A stretch of DNA of 64,000 bases from Peribacillus frigoritolerans (GTDB lineage: Bacteria > Bacillota > Bacilli > Bacillales > DSM-1321). The stretch lies in contig NZ_KV440950.1 in assembly GCF_001636405.1 (NCBI RefSeq), forward strand, positions 364,001-428,000, in the 5' to 3' direction. The notes under the pieces are model-generated. The model had not been told where the DNA came from. It saw only the letters and a list, made by a program, of their open reading frames with translations, and did no database searches. The first letter of the stretch is position 1, and the number at the start of each line of letters is the position of its first letter. Made by a program: the position numbers and the translations under genes. Positions 47,065 through 58,477 of this stretch are shown one piece after another.

Positions 47065-47094
47065 TTAAAAAAGGACACAATGATTAAATTATAT

Positions 47095-47128
47095 CGCTCC
47101 CTTACTTTTTTGTAAGCGGAGCGTTTTT
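47095..47128 (+). terminator. pyrG leader attenuator
   Basis: CGCTCC and TTAC pair with GTAA and GGAGCG around a T loop, followed by TTTTT, 37 bases after the predicted start. The 5' arm is C/T-rich (CTCCCTTACTTTTTT), so poly-G added at the 5' end could pair with it and prevent termination. A second weaker hairpin (AATGATG / CATCATT then T run) follows at 47137-47167. The rest of the leader to 47422 shows nothing further. Confidence 0.8.
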
Positions 47129-47380
47129 GTTTTTAATGATGGAATGAATAAATGACATCATTTTTTTATTTTTAAAAATGATTTCTCGTAGAATTGTAAA
47201 AACTATAGAGAACATATTTATGTTAACTGTCATTTAAGGAAATTTATTCTTGTTCATGTATCCTGCATGACTCTCACTAAAGACCTTTAAGTGATTAATG
47301 GTTTGTACTGGTTACGGTTTTTAGCTTTTAACCGCTCATGTGGCGGAAGATTTGATTCAGGTTCCGATCTAATGATGTGA

Positions 47381-49030
<1,650 letters not shown>

Positions 49031-49061
49031 TAAACAAAAAAACAGCCCCTGTGGCTGTTTC

Positions 49062-49275
49062 AGACTGTAGGCAAACTTGAAGAAAATCGAGTTTGCCTAC
49101 AGTTTTTTTTATGGTTTGTACTTTGGGAGGGTTGATGGCCACTCCAAGCACCGCTTAGACGCGCTTTCCCACATGAGTCCCGCACACCCGCTCCAATCAA
49201 ATTTGTTTTAACATTTAAAGGGTGGTCAGTGGGTTCGGGAACATCATTTGATGAAAAATATATTTTTCCGAACCT
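49062..49275. repeat. dispersed intergenic repeat, copy B
   Basis: Second copy of the element at 16866-17060, same orientation relative to the upstream gene, with the same 5' hairpin and the same end TTTTCCGAACCT. Its middle contains GCGCTTTCCCACATGAGTCC and CTCCAATCAA, which resemble intergenic repeats I recall as common in Bacillus genomes. Confidence 0.75.
49065..49111 (+). terminator. terminator after pyrG (5' part of repeat B)
   Basis: CTGTAGGCAAACT / AGTTTGCCTACAG perfect 13-bp stem followed by eight T; a smaller AAACAGCC / GGCTGTTT hairpin precedes it at 49040-49060. Confidence 0.92.
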
Positions 49276-49291
49276 TTTTTAGATGAATTCA

Positions 49292-49822
49292 TCATTCTTC
49301 ATCTTCATATTCTTTTATGATTTCTTCAAGAGTGAATTTAATTCCATGATAAGCGAAAAGAGCGGTAAGGAGGGTAGGGTACCCATATCGATTTCCGGTT
49401 TCATCGGGAATCAATCCCCGTTGGATGCGTAAATCAATATGTACGTCAGCCAACTCCAAAAGAGAATCCCCTTCGGAAGGGACGGATGTAGAAACCGCAA
49501 CAAATGGGATATCTTTTTCCTTGAGTTGTTTTGCCAGCATCAATGCTTCTGAATCGTCCGAATGGCGGCTGAATATAAGAAATCGATCTTCCCTGGAAAT
49601 TGTTCCACTTAATTCATAGCTTTTTGCCTTAGGAAAGGGTTCTGCCCCATTCAATGCCTCGGCAGTGACGCCCTGCATTTCACCAAAACCGTGAATGAAC
49701 ACAGAACCGTCCCCAACCACAGCCTGAGCCAGCAGGCGTCCGGCATCCTCCATTTCAAAGGCTTCATTTTCAATCATTTTTTTAAATAAACCGCTTATCT
49801 GTGTCGAGAAAATTTTTAACAT
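49292..49822 (-). CDS. ywjG: YwjG family protein (DUF2529)
   Basis: 176 aa. SIS-like alpha/beta protein: GSVFIHGFGEMQGV, DRFLIFSRHSDDSEALMLAKQLKEKDIPFVAVSTS resemble sugar-isomerase phosphate loops. ATG 49822 follows a weak AGGGAG on the minus strand. Convergent with pyrG and divergent from spo0F, the position of B. subtilis ywjG. Function unknown. Confidence 0.87.
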   Translation of the reverse strand: MLKIFSTQISGLFKKMIENEAFEMEDAGRLLAQAVVGDGSVFIHGFGEMQGVTAEALNGAEPFPKAKSYELSGTISREDRFLIFSRHSDDSEALMLAKQLKEKDIPFVAVSTSVPSEGDSLLELADVHIDLRIQRGLIPDETGNRYGYPTLLTALFAYHGIKFTLEEIIKEYEDEE

Positions 49823-49925
49823 GATCAGGGACTCCTTTAAAAATTAATATACTAATTATAAAGGACTTTCCTTTGCATTGACAGGTTTCAGGGTTATTGG
49901 TCCAAAGGGCAGAATTAACTAAATC

Positions 49926-49932
49926 GGTCGAA
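49926..49932. promoter_or_regulatory. candidate 0A box upstream of spo0F
   Basis: GGTCGAA followed by AAAA, one mismatch from the Spo0A box TGTCGAA, 36 bases upstream of the SigH -35. spo0F is Spo0A-regulated in B. subtilis. Confidence 0.4.
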
Positions 49933-49967
49933 AAAACAAAAAAATTAAAATTCCTTTTAGCCATACA

Positions 49968-49994
49968 GCAGGAATTTTGTTACAATTATCGAAT
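49968..49994 (+). promoter_or_regulatory. SigH promoter of spo0F
   Basis: GCAGGAATT (49968-49976), 11-base spacer, ATCGAAT (49988-49994). Fits the SigH consensus RnAGGAwWW and RnnGAAT exactly. Confidence 0.8.
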
Positions 49995-50131
49995 ATGAAC
50001 ATAGATATCATGAATGAATAAATGCGTTGCTCAAGTAATTTGACGCAATCTATGTAACTACCCTTTTTCGGGTAATGGGCCGAATAGGCTAATATATTTA
50101 ATGGATGAATCGGGAAGGGGGAGGTGATAAA

Positions 50132-50503
50132 ATGCCAGGGAAAATATTGATTGTTGATGATCAATTCGGGATTCGTATTTTATTGAACGAGGTGTTACAT
50201 AAAGAAGGGTATGAAACATTTCAAGCAGCTAATGGCATTCAAGCCTTGGAAGTGCTAAATAACCATTCACCCGATCTTGTATTGCTGGATATGAAGATTC
50301 CGGGAATGGATGGCATTGAGATCTTGAAAAGGATGAAAGTCGTCGATCCGGACATCCGGGTCATAATCATGACGGCATATGGTGAACTTGATATGATTCA
50401 AGAAGCAAAGGATTTAGGTGCAATGACACACTTTGCAAAGCCGTTTGATATTGATGATATTAGAAAAGCCGTTCGTGAATACTTACCGATTCAATCGAGT
50501 TAA
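50132..50503 (+). CDS. spo0F: sporulation phosphorelay response regulator Spo0F
   Basis: 123 aa single receiver domain that carries phosphate from sensor kinases to Spo0B. Acidic pair Asp9-Asp10, phospho-acceptor Asp53 in [13 protein letters not shown], the Thr in MTAYGELDM and the Lys in FAKPFD are all present. ATG 50132 follows GGGGAGGTG; the earlier in-frame ATG at 50105 lies upstream of that site. Own SigH promoter and terminator. Confidence 0.97.
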   Translation: MPGKILIVDDQFGIRILLNEVLHKEGYETFQAANGIQALEVLNNHSPDLVLLDMKIPGMDGIEILKRMKVVDPDIRVIIMTAYGELDMIQEAKDLGAMTHFAKPFDIDDIRKAVREYLPIQSS

Positions 50504-50541
50504 CGGTCTTGAAAATTTAATATTATTGACGGGGAAATTGC

Positions 50542-50577
50542 CGCGGCTATCTTTTCTTAGATGGGCCGTGTTTTTTT
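50542..50577 (+). terminator. terminator after spo0F
   Basis: Outer stem CGCGGC / GCCGTG plus inner ATCT / AGAT, then seven T. Confidence 0.7.
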
Positions 50578-50611
50578 GAATAAATTTTGAGGCATGGTAC
50601 AGTTGTAATTG

Positions 50612-50640
50612 TTGCTGTTTTTTTGATGTATTGATATGCT
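50612..50640 (+). promoter_or_regulatory. candidate SigA promoter of fbaA
   Basis: TTGCTG (50612-50617), 17-base spacer, TATGCT (50635-50640), about 108 bases before fbaA. Confidence 0.5.
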
Positions 50641-50748
50641 AAAAGAGGAGAGATATTCTGATTAATAAGCGTATGCTACTTTCGTTTTAGGGAATATCTA
50701 GAAAGAATTAACTTTAAAAATAAACATCCACTAGTAGGAGGAAATCAA

Positions 50749-51606
50749 ATGCCTTTAGTTTCTATGAAAGATATGCTGAATAAAGCCCTTGATGAAAAAT
50801 ATGCAGTAGGTCAATTCAATATCAATAACCTTGAATGGACTCAAGCTATCCTAGCTGCTGCTGAACAAGAAAAATCTCCAGTCATCCTTGGTGTTTCCGA
50901 AGGTGCTGCCCGTCATATGGGTGGTTTTAAAACGACTGTCATGATGGTTCAAGGATTGTTGGAAGACATGAAAATCACTGTTCCTGTGGCCATTCACCTT
51001 GACCATGGTTCAAGTTTTGATAAATGTAAGGAAGCTATCGAAGCCGGATTCACTTCAGTAATGATCGACGCTTCACATCATCCGATCGAAGAAAATATCG
51101 AAACAACCAAAAAGGTTGTCGAATTCGCTCATGCACGGAATGTTTCGGTTGAAGCGGAAGTGGGAACGGTTGGCGGACAAGAAGATGATATTATCGCTGA
51201 TGGAGTCGTATATGCAGACCCTCAAGAATGTGAACAGTTGGTTAAAGAAACGAATGTCGACTGTTTTGCTCCAGCTTTGGGATCCGTTCACGGACCATAC
51301 AAAGGTGAACCTAACCTAGGCTATAAAGAAATGGAAGAAGTACGGGATTTAACGAACAAACCTCTTGTTCTTCATGGTGGTACAGGCATCCCTCTGAAAG
51401 ATATCCAAAAAGCGATTTCACTTGGAACATCAAAAATCAATGTGAATACGGAAAATCAAATCGTGTTCACAAAAGCGGTTCGTGAAATCCTGAATAACGA
51501 TTCTGAAGTGTACGATCCTCGTAAATACATGGTTCCTGGCCGTGAAGCTATTAAAGAAACCGTCATCGGCAAAATTCGTGAATTCGGTTCAAACGGCAAA
51601 GCATAA
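50749..51606 (+). CDS. fbaA: class II fructose-bisphosphate aldolase
   Basis: Zinc enzyme of glycolysis/gluconeogenesis splitting fructose-1,6-bisphosphate. 285 aa. HLDHGSSFD (catalytic Asp and zinc His), [28 protein letters not shown] and HGGTGIP supply zinc and phosphate ligands. ATG 50749 follows AGGAGG. Codon use looks like that of a highly expressed gene (many GAA, AAA, GTT). Followed by tal after a strong terminator-like hairpin. Confidence 0.97.
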   Translation: MPLVSMKDMLNKALDEKYAVGQFNINNLEWTQAILAAAEQEKSPVILGVSEGAARHMGGFKTTVMMVQGLLEDMKITVPVAIHLDHGSSFDKCKEAIEAGFTSVMIDASHHPIEENIETTKKVVEFAHARNVSVEAEVGTVGGQEDDIIADGVVYADPQECEQLVKETNVDCFAPALGSVHGPYKGEPNLGYKEMEEVRDLTNKPLVLHGGTGIPLKDIQKAISLGTSKINVNTENQIVFTKAVREILNNDSEVYDPRKYMVPGREAIKETVIGKIREFGSNGKA

Positions 51607-51647
51607 TTTCAAAGGGGTTCCTTCCCTTTAAATGTAAGGCAATATTC

Positions 51648-51680
51648 CCATTGGGGGGCTCCCCCCTAATGGTTTCTTTT
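51648..51680 (+). terminator. terminator after fbaA
   Basis: CCATT, G-run and C-run, AATGG form an 11-bp stem (51648-51672) followed by TTTCTTTT. Partial read-through to tal is possible. Confidence 0.8.
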
Positions 51681-51767
51681 AGATGCAGGCTTAATCCGGG
51701 CTCTATTTTTCGAACAATTAGAATTCGATAGAGAAATAAAAAATCGATTACATACGGAGGATATTTT

Positions 51768-52418
51768 ATGAAATTCTTTATAGATACAGCAAATATGGAA
51801 GAAATCAAACAAGCGCACGAACTTGGCGTTCTAGCAGGTGTTACGACTAACCCATCACTTGTTGCAAGGGAAAAGGGAGTTTCTTTCCATGACCGGCTAA
51901 AAGAAATCACAAGCCTTGTTAAGGAATCCGTTTCTGCTGAAGTCATTGCGCTTGATTTTGAAGGAATGATGGCAGAAGCCAAGGAGCTTGTTGCGATTGC
52001 ACCTAATATCACGATCAAAGTGCCAATGACTCCAGACGGCTTGAAGGCTGTTTCAGCACTTACAAAACAAGGTGTCAAAACAAATGTCACGCTTATTTTC
52101 AGTGCCAACCAAGCATTATTGGCAGCTAGGGCGGGAGCAACTTATGTATCGCCATTTTTAGGACGCTTGGACGATATTGGCCAAAATGGTTTGGATTTAA
52201 TTTCGGATATTGCTGACATATTTGCAATCCATGATATCAATGCTGAGATCATTGCAGCTTCCATCCGCCACCCGATGCATATTACAGAAGCGGCTCTTAA
52301 AGGAGCACATATTGCAACGATCCCTTATAAAGTTTTAATGCAATTATTCCACCACCCATTAACGGATAAAGGGATTGAAGCTTTCTTGAATGATTGGAAT
52401 TCACGTACAGAAGCATAA
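51768..52418 (+). CDS. tal: transaldolase (small type)
   Basis: 216 aa TIM-barrel aldolase of the short transaldolase/fructose-6-phosphate aldolase group. Starts [25 protein letters not shown], the Schiff-base Lys in NITIKVPMT (near residue 84), and [10 protein letters not shown] are diagnostic. Interconverts sedoheptulose-7-P/G3P and F6P/E4P in the pentose phosphate pathway. ATG 51768 follows GGAGG. B. subtilis ywjH/tal position. Confidence 0.94.
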   Translation: MKFFIDTANMEEIKQAHELGVLAGVTTNPSLVAREKGVSFHDRLKEITSLVKESVSAEVIALDFEGMMAEAKELVAIAPNITIKVPMTPDGLKAVSALTKQGVKTNVTLIFSANQALLAARAGATYVSPFLGRLDDIGQNGLDLISDIADIFAIHDINAEIIAASIRHPMHITEAALKGAHIATIPYKVLMQLFHHPLTDKGIEAFLNDWNSRTEA

Positions 52419-52627
52419 TGCCTTGCCGCTAAGTCGCTATAGATTGCACTGTTTTAATAAAATTAACATAAATTAGAAATTTTTATCTTTTTTTTACATG
52501 AATTTTCTACTTTTGTGTAAACTAAAGAACTAGATAGTAAATGTTGTCGGATTATGCAATTTTCTTGTGGTAAAATATTACTTTTTGGAAGTAGCTTCTA
52601 AGTGCTTAGCGTGGAAGGGAGTTTATT

Positions 52628-53911
52628 ATGGAAAAACTTAAAATTGCCGGTGGCTATCCTCTAAAGGGAAGCATTCGTGTCAGCGGAGCAAAAAATAGTG
52701 CGGTTGCCCTTATTCCGGCAACAATTTTAGCGGACTCTCCCGTAACGATTGAAGGTCTGCCTGATATCTCGGATGTACAGATGCTGAAAGAGTTAATGGA
52801 GGAAATTGGCGGTGAGGTGTCCTTTGATGAAGGACAGATGACAGTCAACCCCAGCAGGATGATTTCAATGCCTCTTCCGAATGGCAGGGTCAAGAAGTTA
52901 CGTGCTTCGTATTATTTAATGGGGGCAATGCTTGGTAAATTCAAAAAGGCAGTGATCGGCTTGCCAGGTGGCTGCCATTTAGGACCCCGTCCGATAGATC
53001 AGCATATTAAGGGGTTCGAAGCACTTGGCGCACAAGTGACGAATGAACAAGGAGCCATTTACCTTAGGGCGGACGAGCTCCGTGGAGCACGCATATATTT
53101 GGATGTCGTTAGTGTAGGGGCAACGATCAACATCATGCTTGCCGCCGTTTTGGCCAAAGGCCGCACTGTGATTGAAAACGCTGCGAAAGAACCGGAAATC
53201 ATCGATGTCGCCACATTGTTGACCAATATGGGAGCAAAAATTAAGGGTGCTGGAACGGATATCATTCGTATTGATGGTGTGGAAAGTTTGCATGGTTGCA
53301 AGCATACAATCATACCGGATCGGATTGAAGCCGGTACTTTCATGATTTTAGCCGCTGCTGTCGGTGAAGGGATTCTGATCGATAATGTCATTCCCCAGCA
53401 TTTGGAGTCACTGACTGCCAAATTGAGGGAAATGGGGATCAATATTGAAGCGGGTGATGACCAGATATTTGTCTCACCGGGAGAAAATTATAAATCCGTT
53501 GATATCAAGACGTTGGTTTACCCTGGATTCCCAACAGATCTTCAGCAACCTTTCACTTCCCTTTTAACAAAAGCAAGCGGTTCTAGCATGGTGACCGATA
53601 CGATATACGGGGCACGATTTAAGCATATTGATGAACTGCGACGCATGAATGCGAAGATCAAAGTCGAGGGCAGAGCGGGCATCGTCGATGGTCCTGTCCA
53701 ACTTCATGGGGCAAAAGTGAAGGCAAGCGATTTACGTGCCGGAGCAGCTCTGGTAATTGCCGGTTTAATGGCTGAAGGGATTACAGAAGTGACCGGGCTT
53801 GAACATATAGATCGCGGATATAGCCATCTTGTTGAAAAACTTTCAGGTTTGGGAGCGACGATTTGGCGTGAAGAAATGACGCAAGAAGAAGTGGAGCAGC
53901 TTAAAAGCTGA
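52628..53911 (+). CDS. murZ: UDP-GlcNAc 1-carboxyvinyltransferase (second MurA)
   Basis: First committed peptidoglycan step: adds enolpyruvyl from PEP to UDP-GlcNAc. 427 aa. The UDP-sugar site starts at VSGAKNSA (Lys22, Asn23); the catalytic and fosfomycin-target Cys116 lies in [14 protein letters not shown]. The position between tal and glpX identifies it as MurZ (MurAB) rather than the main MurA. ATG 52628 follows GGAAGGGAG. Confidence 0.95.
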   Translation: MEKLKIAGGYPLKGSIRVSGAKNSAVALIPATILADSPVTIEGLPDISDVQMLKELMEEIGGEVSFDEGQMTVNPSRMISMPLPNGRVKKLRASYYLMGAMLGKFKKAVIGLPGGCHLGPRPIDQHIKGFEALGAQVTNEQGAIYLRADELRGARIYLDVVSVGATINIMLAAVLAKGRTVIENAAKEPEIIDVATLLTNMGAKIKGAGTDIIRIDGVESLHGCKHTIIPDRIEAGTFMILAAAVGEGILIDNVIPQHLESLTAKLREMGINIEAGDDQIFVSPGENYKSVDIKTLVYPGFPTDLQQPFTSLLTKASGSSMVTDTIYGARFKHIDELRRMNAKIKVEGRAGIVDGPVQLHGAKVKASDLRAGAALVIAGLMAEGITEVTGLEHIDRGYSHLVEKLSGLGATIWREEMTQEEVEQLKS

Positions 53912-54010
53912 TCCCTTTTCTTGTTACCTCATTGTGTTACTATATATGATATAATGTGTTATACTAATATATAAATAAATCATGCTAGTGTACATGAGGG
54001 GGAACCGGAA

Positions 54011-54973
54011 ATGGAAAGAAGTTTATCGATGGAGCTAGTCCGCGTAACAGAGGCGGCGGCCCTAAATTCAGCTCGTTGGATGGGAAGAGGAAAGAAAGAC
54101 GAAGCGGATGATGCAGCAACCACTGCGATGCGGGATGTTTTCAATACCATTCCCATGCAAGGAACGGTTGTAATCGGTGAAGGGGAAATGGATGAGGCGC
54201 CAATGCTTTATATTGGCGAAAAACTTGGCACTGGTCTTGGGCCACTAGTGGATGTTGCGGTTGATCCTTTAGAAGGAACGAACATCGTTGCATCTGGCGG
54301 CTGGAATGCATTGGCTGTATTGGCTATAGCCGATAAGGGGAACTTGCTTCACGCCCCGGATATGTATATGGATAAAATAGCAGTCGGACCCGAGGCGGTT
54401 GGTCAGATTGATATCAATGCTTCCGTGTTGGACAACCTGAAAGCGGTAGCCAAGGCAAAAAATAAAGATATCCAAGACGTGGTTGCAACAGTATTGAACC
54501 GCGATCGTCATTCGAAGATCATTCATGAACTTCGTGAGGCAGGGGCACGTATTAAGCTGATCAATGATGGAGATGTCGCAGGAGCGATAAATACGGCCTT
54601 CGATCTTACCGGTGTTGACATCTTATTCGGATCTGGCGGAGCTCCAGAGGGAGTCATTGCAGCCGTTGCCTTGAAATGCCTTGGAGGGGAAATTCAAGGT
54701 AAGCTCGTTCCACATACTGATGAAGAAGTGGAACGCTGTGGGAAAATGGGCCTTGAATTAGGAAAAGTCCTCAGAATGGAAGATCTTGTTCGCGGAGATG
54801 ACGCAATTTTTGCTGCAACAGGTGTGACTGACGGAGAACTTTTACGCGGTGTACAATTTAAAGGGCATTACGGCGAAACGCAATCCGTAGTCATGCGTGC
54901 TAAATCTGGTACCGTTCGATTCATTGATGGGCGTCACAGTCTTAAGATTAAACCGAATGGTTTGATTGACTGA
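54011..54973 (+). CDS. glpX: class II fructose-1,6-bisphosphatase GlpX
   Basis: Gluconeogenic phosphatase. 320 aa, Li-sensitive phosphatase fold. Metal site Asp/Glu in [26 protein letters not shown] and [23 protein letters not shown] and [13 protein letters not shown] complete it. ATG 54011 follows GAGGGGG. In B. subtilis (ywjI) it is the GlpX enzyme beside murZ and rho. It opposes the glycolytic flux of fbaA upstream. Confidence 0.95.
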   Translation: MERSLSMELVRVTEAAALNSARWMGRGKKDEADDAATTAMRDVFNTIPMQGTVVIGEGEMDEAPMLYIGEKLGTGLGPLVDVAVDPLEGTNIVASGGWNALAVLAIADKGNLLHAPDMYMDKIAVGPEAVGQIDINASVLDNLKAVAKAKNKDIQDVVATVLNRDRHSKIIHELREAGARIKLINDGDVAGAINTAFDLTGVDILFGSGGAPEGVIAAVALKCLGGEIQGKLVPHTDEEVERCGKMGLELGKVLRMEDLVRGDDAIFAATGVTDGELLRGVQFKGHYGETQSVVMRAKSGTVRFIDGRHSLKIKPNGLID

Positions 54974-55004
54974 TAGCGTTTTTTAGAAAAATCACTTTTA
55001 AAAG

Positions 55005-55034
55005 GCGAGCGGTTTCATCGCTCGCTTTCTCTTT
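55005..55034 (+). terminator. terminator after glpX
   Basis: GCGAGCG / CGCTCGC perfect 7-bp stem with a 7-base loop, then TTTCTCTTT. Confidence 0.85.
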
Positions 55035-55047
55035 AAAAAAATTTAAG

Positions 55048-55076
55048 TTGAATAATTAAAATAAAAAAAGTAAAAT
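55048..55076 (+). promoter_or_regulatory. candidate rho promoter and long leader
   Basis: TTGAAT (55048-55053), 17-base spacer, TAAAAT (55071-55076). This would give a leader of about 210 bases before rho, pyrimidine-rich and unstructured, with a perfect 12-bp palindrome TTTACATGTAAA at 55155-55166. Rho is autoregulated in B. subtilis, and an unstructured leader suits that. No gene lies in the leader. Confidence 0.5.
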
Positions 55077-55291
55077 AAAGCTTGGTCTACTATTAATAAT
55101 TTAAAATCTGCCCTTTCACTCCAAACTTCAAGAAGCCTTCAAATAATTTTCTTCTTTACATGTAAAAATGTATCATCCTTTCTAAGAAAACTCTGGTCGG
55201 GTACATGGATTGCGGTTTTTCTTCCATCTAACAAACCAATTCTTTTTCAGTATGGGTGAAAACGTTTAATTAATAAAAGTGTGGTGTCATA

Positions 55292-56581
55292 ATGAATTTA
55301 ACTATTTCTAATTTAGAAAACATGAAACTTAAGGATCTCTATGAGCACGCTCGTGAATATAAAGTTTCCTATTACAGCAAACTTTCCAAAAAGGAACTTA
55401 TTTTCGCTATCCTGAAAGCGCAAGCTGAGCAGGATGGTCTCCTATTCATGGAGGGCGTTTTAGAGATCATCCCTTCAGAGGGCTTCGGTTTCCTGCGTCC
55501 AATTAATTATTCTCCAAGCTCGGAGGATATTTATATTTCGGCTTCACAGATCCGCAGATTCGATTTGCGAAATGGAGATAAAGTGTCCGGTAAGGTAAGG
55601 CCTCCAAAAGAAAATGAGCGCTATTATGGATTGCTGCATGTTGAAGCGGTCAATGGCGATAATCCGGAATCAGCTAAAGAGCGTGTCCACTTTCCAGGTT
55701 TAACACCGCTGTATCCTAACAGGCAAATTAAACTGGAAACGACACCGAAGAACTTATCGACCAGGATTATGGATGTCCTGGCACCGGTCGGTTTTGGACA
55801 GCGTGGTCTGATTGTTGCACCGCCAAAAGCCGGTAAAACGATGCTCATCAAGGAAATTGCCAATGCGATAACCACAAACCATCCCGAATCGGAATTGATT
55901 GTGCTGTTGATCGATGAACGCCCGGAAGAAGTGACAGACATTGAACGTTCCGTCGCAGGAGACGTGGTAAGTTCAACTTTCGATGAAGTGCCGGAAAACC
56001 ATATCAAGGTGGCTGAGCTGGTGTTGGAACGAGCCATGCGCCTTGTGGAGCATAAACGGGATGTCATCATTTTAATGGACAGCATCACTCGCCTAGCCCG
56101 TGCTTACAACCTTGTCATTCCGCCGAGCGGGCGTACACTGTCAGGGGGTATTGACCCTGCTGCATTCCATCGTCCGAAACGCTTTTTCGGTGCGGCGAGG
56201 AATATCGAGGAAGGCGGCAGTCTGACGATCCTTGCTACAGCATTGGTAGATACGGGTTCAAGAATGGATGATGTCATTTATGAAGAGTTTAAAGGTACGG
56301 GCAATATGGAGCTGCATCTAGATCGTGCCCTTGCCGAAAGGCGGATCTTCCCGGCAATCGATATTCGTCGCTCAGGCACGCGTAAAGAAGAATTGCTAAT
56401 TCCGAAAGATCGCCTGGATAAACTATGGGCCATCAGGAAAACGATGTCAGATTCGCCTGATTTCTCGGAGAAATTCCTTCGCCGTCTAAAACAGACAAAA
56501 GGCAATGAAGAATTTTTCAGTAAGCTGGATGAAGAGATGTCAGAAATGAAAAAGGGTCCAGCGAGCGTAAAACGTTCTTAA
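55292..56581 (+). CDS. rho: transcription termination factor Rho
   Basis: 429 aa hexameric RNA helicase. N-terminal helical Rho-N and cold-shock RNA-binding domain ([21 protein letters not shown], about 60-80). ATPase: Walker [11 protein letters not shown] near 190, Walker [18 protein letters not shown]-loop [14 protein letters not shown]-loop and arginine finger further on. ATG 55292 has only a weak GTGGTG ribosome site. Followed by rpmE, the usual bacillary order. Confidence 0.97.
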   Translation: MNLTISNLENMKLKDLYEHAREYKVSYYSKLSKKELIFAILKAQAEQDGLLFMEGVLEIIPSEGFGFLRPINYSPSSEDIYISASQIRRFDLRNGDKVSGKVRPPKENERYYGLLHVEAVNGDNPESAKERVHFPGLTPLYPNRQIKLETTPKNLSTRIMDVLAPVGFGQRGLIVAPPKAGKTMLIKEIANAITTNHPESELIVLLIDERPEEVTDIERSVAGDVVSSTFDEVPENHIKVAELVLERAMRLVEHKRDVIILMDSITRLARAYNLVIPPSGRTLSGGIDPAAFHRPKRFFGAARNIEEGGSLTILATALVDTGSRMDDVIYEEFKGTGNMELHLDRALAERRIFPAIDIRRSGTRKEELLIPKDRLDKLWAIRKTMSDSPDFSEKFLRRLKQTKGNEEFFSKLDEEMSEMKKGPASVKRS

Positions 56582-56730
56582 ACCCTGTAAGAAACAAACA
56601 GTTGCACAACTAGTCTTAAGTTGTTATAATGAGTTCATGTGTTTTTACAATAAATGTGAGGGTGCTTTTCCCTCAACTTGAAGTATATAACTCTGTTTCG
56701 AATGATTCAGGGCATAAGGAGATGAAAAGA

Positions 56731-56931
56731 ATGAAAACTGGAATTCATCCAAATTATAAGCTTTCAAAAGTAATTTGCTCTTGCGGAAACACTTTTGAAA
56801 CTGGTTCAGTTAAAGAAGAGATCAAAGTTGAGACTTGTTCAGAGTGCCATCCATTCTATACTGGTCGTCAAAAATTCGCTGAAGCTGGCGGACGTGTTGA
56901 TCGTTTCAACAAAAAATACGGTATTAAATAA
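56731..56931 (+). CDS. rpmE: ribosomal protein L31 (zinc form, RpmE)
   Basis: 66 aa large-subunit protein. CSCG near residue 14 and [14 protein letters not shown] near 36 give the four zinc-binding Cys of the C+ type, which is replaced by YtiA when zinc is scarce. ATG 56731 follows AAGGAG; the frame extends to 56629 but the upstream codons are leader, and ATG 56722 abuts the ribosome site. Confidence 0.96.
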   Translation: MKTGIHPNYKLSKVICSCGNTFETGSVKEEIKVETCSECHPFYTGRQKFAEAGGRVDRFNKKYGIK

Positions 56932-56943
56932 GCCGGACTTTTT

Positions 56944-56978
56944 AAAAAACAGGCAAGTATTTTTCTTGCCTGTTTTTT
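56944..56978 (+). terminator. terminator after rpmE
   Basis: AAAAAACAGGCAAG / CTTGCCTGTTTTTT perfect 14-bp stem, 7-base loop. Confidence 0.95.
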
Positions 56979-57069
56979 CTTTTCCATAAACAAGTAAGAA
57001 TTTATACAAAGCCAGGTCGACTTCAATTATGGCCAATGGATCGACAGGTGGAAGGGAGTAGCTGTTTCC

Positions 57070-57675
57070 ATGTATGTAATGAAACAAACAGGCTGGATCG
57101 AGCTTATTTGCGGAAGCATGTTTTCAGGTAAATCTGAAGAATTGATTAAACGAGTCAGCCGTGCTCAATTTGCTAAAGAGCAGATAGCTGTATTTAAACC
57201 AGCTATTGATAATCGCTATGCGGAAGAGGCTGTCGTATCACACAATGGCTCTTCTGTGATGGCAAAACCGATTGCCCATTCAACGGATATTTTTAAGTAT
57301 TTGGACAAGCCCTTGGATATCATTGCAATAGATGAAGTGCAATTTTTTGATCATGAAATTATCGGGGTTGCCCAGCATCTTGCGGACAGCGGTTATCGAG
57401 TGATTATGGCTGGACTTGATCAAGATTTCAGAGGTGAACCATTCGGCCCTATGCCTGTTCTATTATCGCTTGCAGAATCGGTGACTAAGCTGCAGGCAGT
57501 GTGTGAAGTATGCGGATCACCTGCGAGCAGGACACAGCGCTTGATAGATGGGGAGCCGGCCTCCTATGATGAGCCGATCATCCTTGTGGGTGCATCGGAA
57601 TCGTACGAGCCCCGCTGCCGCCATCATCACGAAGTTCCGGGTAAGCAGGCTGTTGGGATTAAAGAACATATTTGA
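57070..57675 (+). CDS. tdk: thymidine kinase
   Basis: Salvage kinase forming dTMP. 201 aa, type II TK. P-loop [11 protein letters not shown] at residues 15-25, VQFFD Walker [12 protein letters not shown], zinc Cys in CEVCG and CRHHHE, and the lasso near [16 protein letters not shown] 57070 has GGAAGGGAG 13 bases upstream, slightly far; the second ATG (57079) is possible. Confidence 0.96.
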   Translation: MYVMKQTGWIELICGSMFSGKSEELIKRVSRAQFAKEQIAVFKPAIDNRYAEEAVVSHNGSSVMAKPIAHSTDIFKYLDKPLDIIAIDEVQFFDHEIIGVAQHLADSGYRVIMAGLDQDFRGEPFGPMPVLLSLAESVTKLQAVCEVCGSPASRTQRLIDGEPASYDEPIILVGASESYEPRCRHHHEVPGKQAVGIKEHI

Positions 57676-57682
57676 ATGATGG

Positions 57683-57721
57683 TGCCCTATGATCCAATGA
57701 GATCACAGGGTGCTTTTTTTT
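57683..57721 (+). terminator. terminator after tdk
   Basis: CCCT.TGATC / GATCA.AGGG stem with one mismatch, 6-base loop, then TGCTTTTTTTT. Confidence 0.8.
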
Positions 57722-57864
57722 ATGCGGAAAAGTGGAAAAACTGTCGAGTTATTCAGGTCGCCTGACCAATACATGGAAGGGAAATAAAAGATAAATATTG
57801 CCCCATTTTGGGTAGGCTAACGAGGAAATGTTCTTCTTAACCAGTCAAAATGGAGGGAAAAAAT

Positions 57865-58314
57865 ATGAAATCAAAACTGCTTATCATGACGGCCTTTCTG
57901 CTTGCTGCATTAACGGCATGCGGTCAAAATGACAATGCAATAAATAATGATTCGGAATATGGAGATCAATCCCGGGATGGCAGGGTTGGCAATGGTTTAA
58001 ATCAAGTGTCCAATAATGATTGGGATAATGAAGCGGAACGACCATCAGATCAGGTCCTCAACACACCGCATCATACATCCAATAATTCTCCATCCATGGG
58101 TCAGCAAATTGATGAAATCCGCGGGGTGATCGAATCGGAAACTGATTATGAGGCCGGTTCCGTTTGGTTTAATGGAAATACCATACACGTTACGGTCCAT
58201 GATAAAGGAAAAATCAAGAACGAAAAAGAAAGAAATAAGGAAATGCAGCGAATACAAGGCATGATAAACAGGGTTGTGCCTCAATATAATGTAGATGTCA
58301 AATTAAACAAGTAA
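57865..58314 (+). CDS. small lipoprotein of unknown function
   Basis: 149 aa. Signal peptide MKSKLLIMTAFLLAALTAC with lipobox LTAC ending at Cys19. An Asn/Asp-rich low-complexity region runs to about residue 75. The C-terminal module of about 75 residues (IDEIRGVIESETDYEAGSVWFNGNTIHVTVHDK) looks like a compact alpha/beta fold reminiscent of the YhcN/YlaJ spore lipoprotein type, without clear sequence identity. ATG 57865 follows TGGAGGG; the frame start 57850 overlaps it. Located between tdk and prfA with no visible partner. Confidence 0.75.
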   Translation: MKSKLLIMTAFLLAALTACGQNDNAINNDSEYGDQSRDGRVGNGLNQVSNNDWDNEAERPSDQVLNTPHHTSNNSPSMGQQIDEIRGVIESETDYEAGSVWFNGNTIHVTVHDKGKIKNEKERNKEMQRIQGMINRVVPQYNVDVKLNK

Positions 58315-58336
58315 CGGCAGACATTTTTGAATCTCT

Positions 58337-58366
58337 TTGACGTTGATTATTCACCTATACTATAAT
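58337..58366 (+). promoter_or_regulatory. SigA-type promoter of prfA
   Basis: TTGACG (58337-58342), 18-base spacer, TATAAT (58361-58366). Confidence 0.65.
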
Positions 58367-58477
58367 TAACCTAGAAGTGAACTGAGCTGGGGCACTGAGC
58401 TACTTATTTATAGTAATAAGAGATGGATTACTTCCAATTCGTTTAAGATGTTTTGGAAAATTTATGAGGTGAATAAT

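Noticed and set aside
53059-53442. 127-codon minus-strand ORF within murZ
   Set aside because: Shadow of a conserved gene in another frame, no ribosome site.
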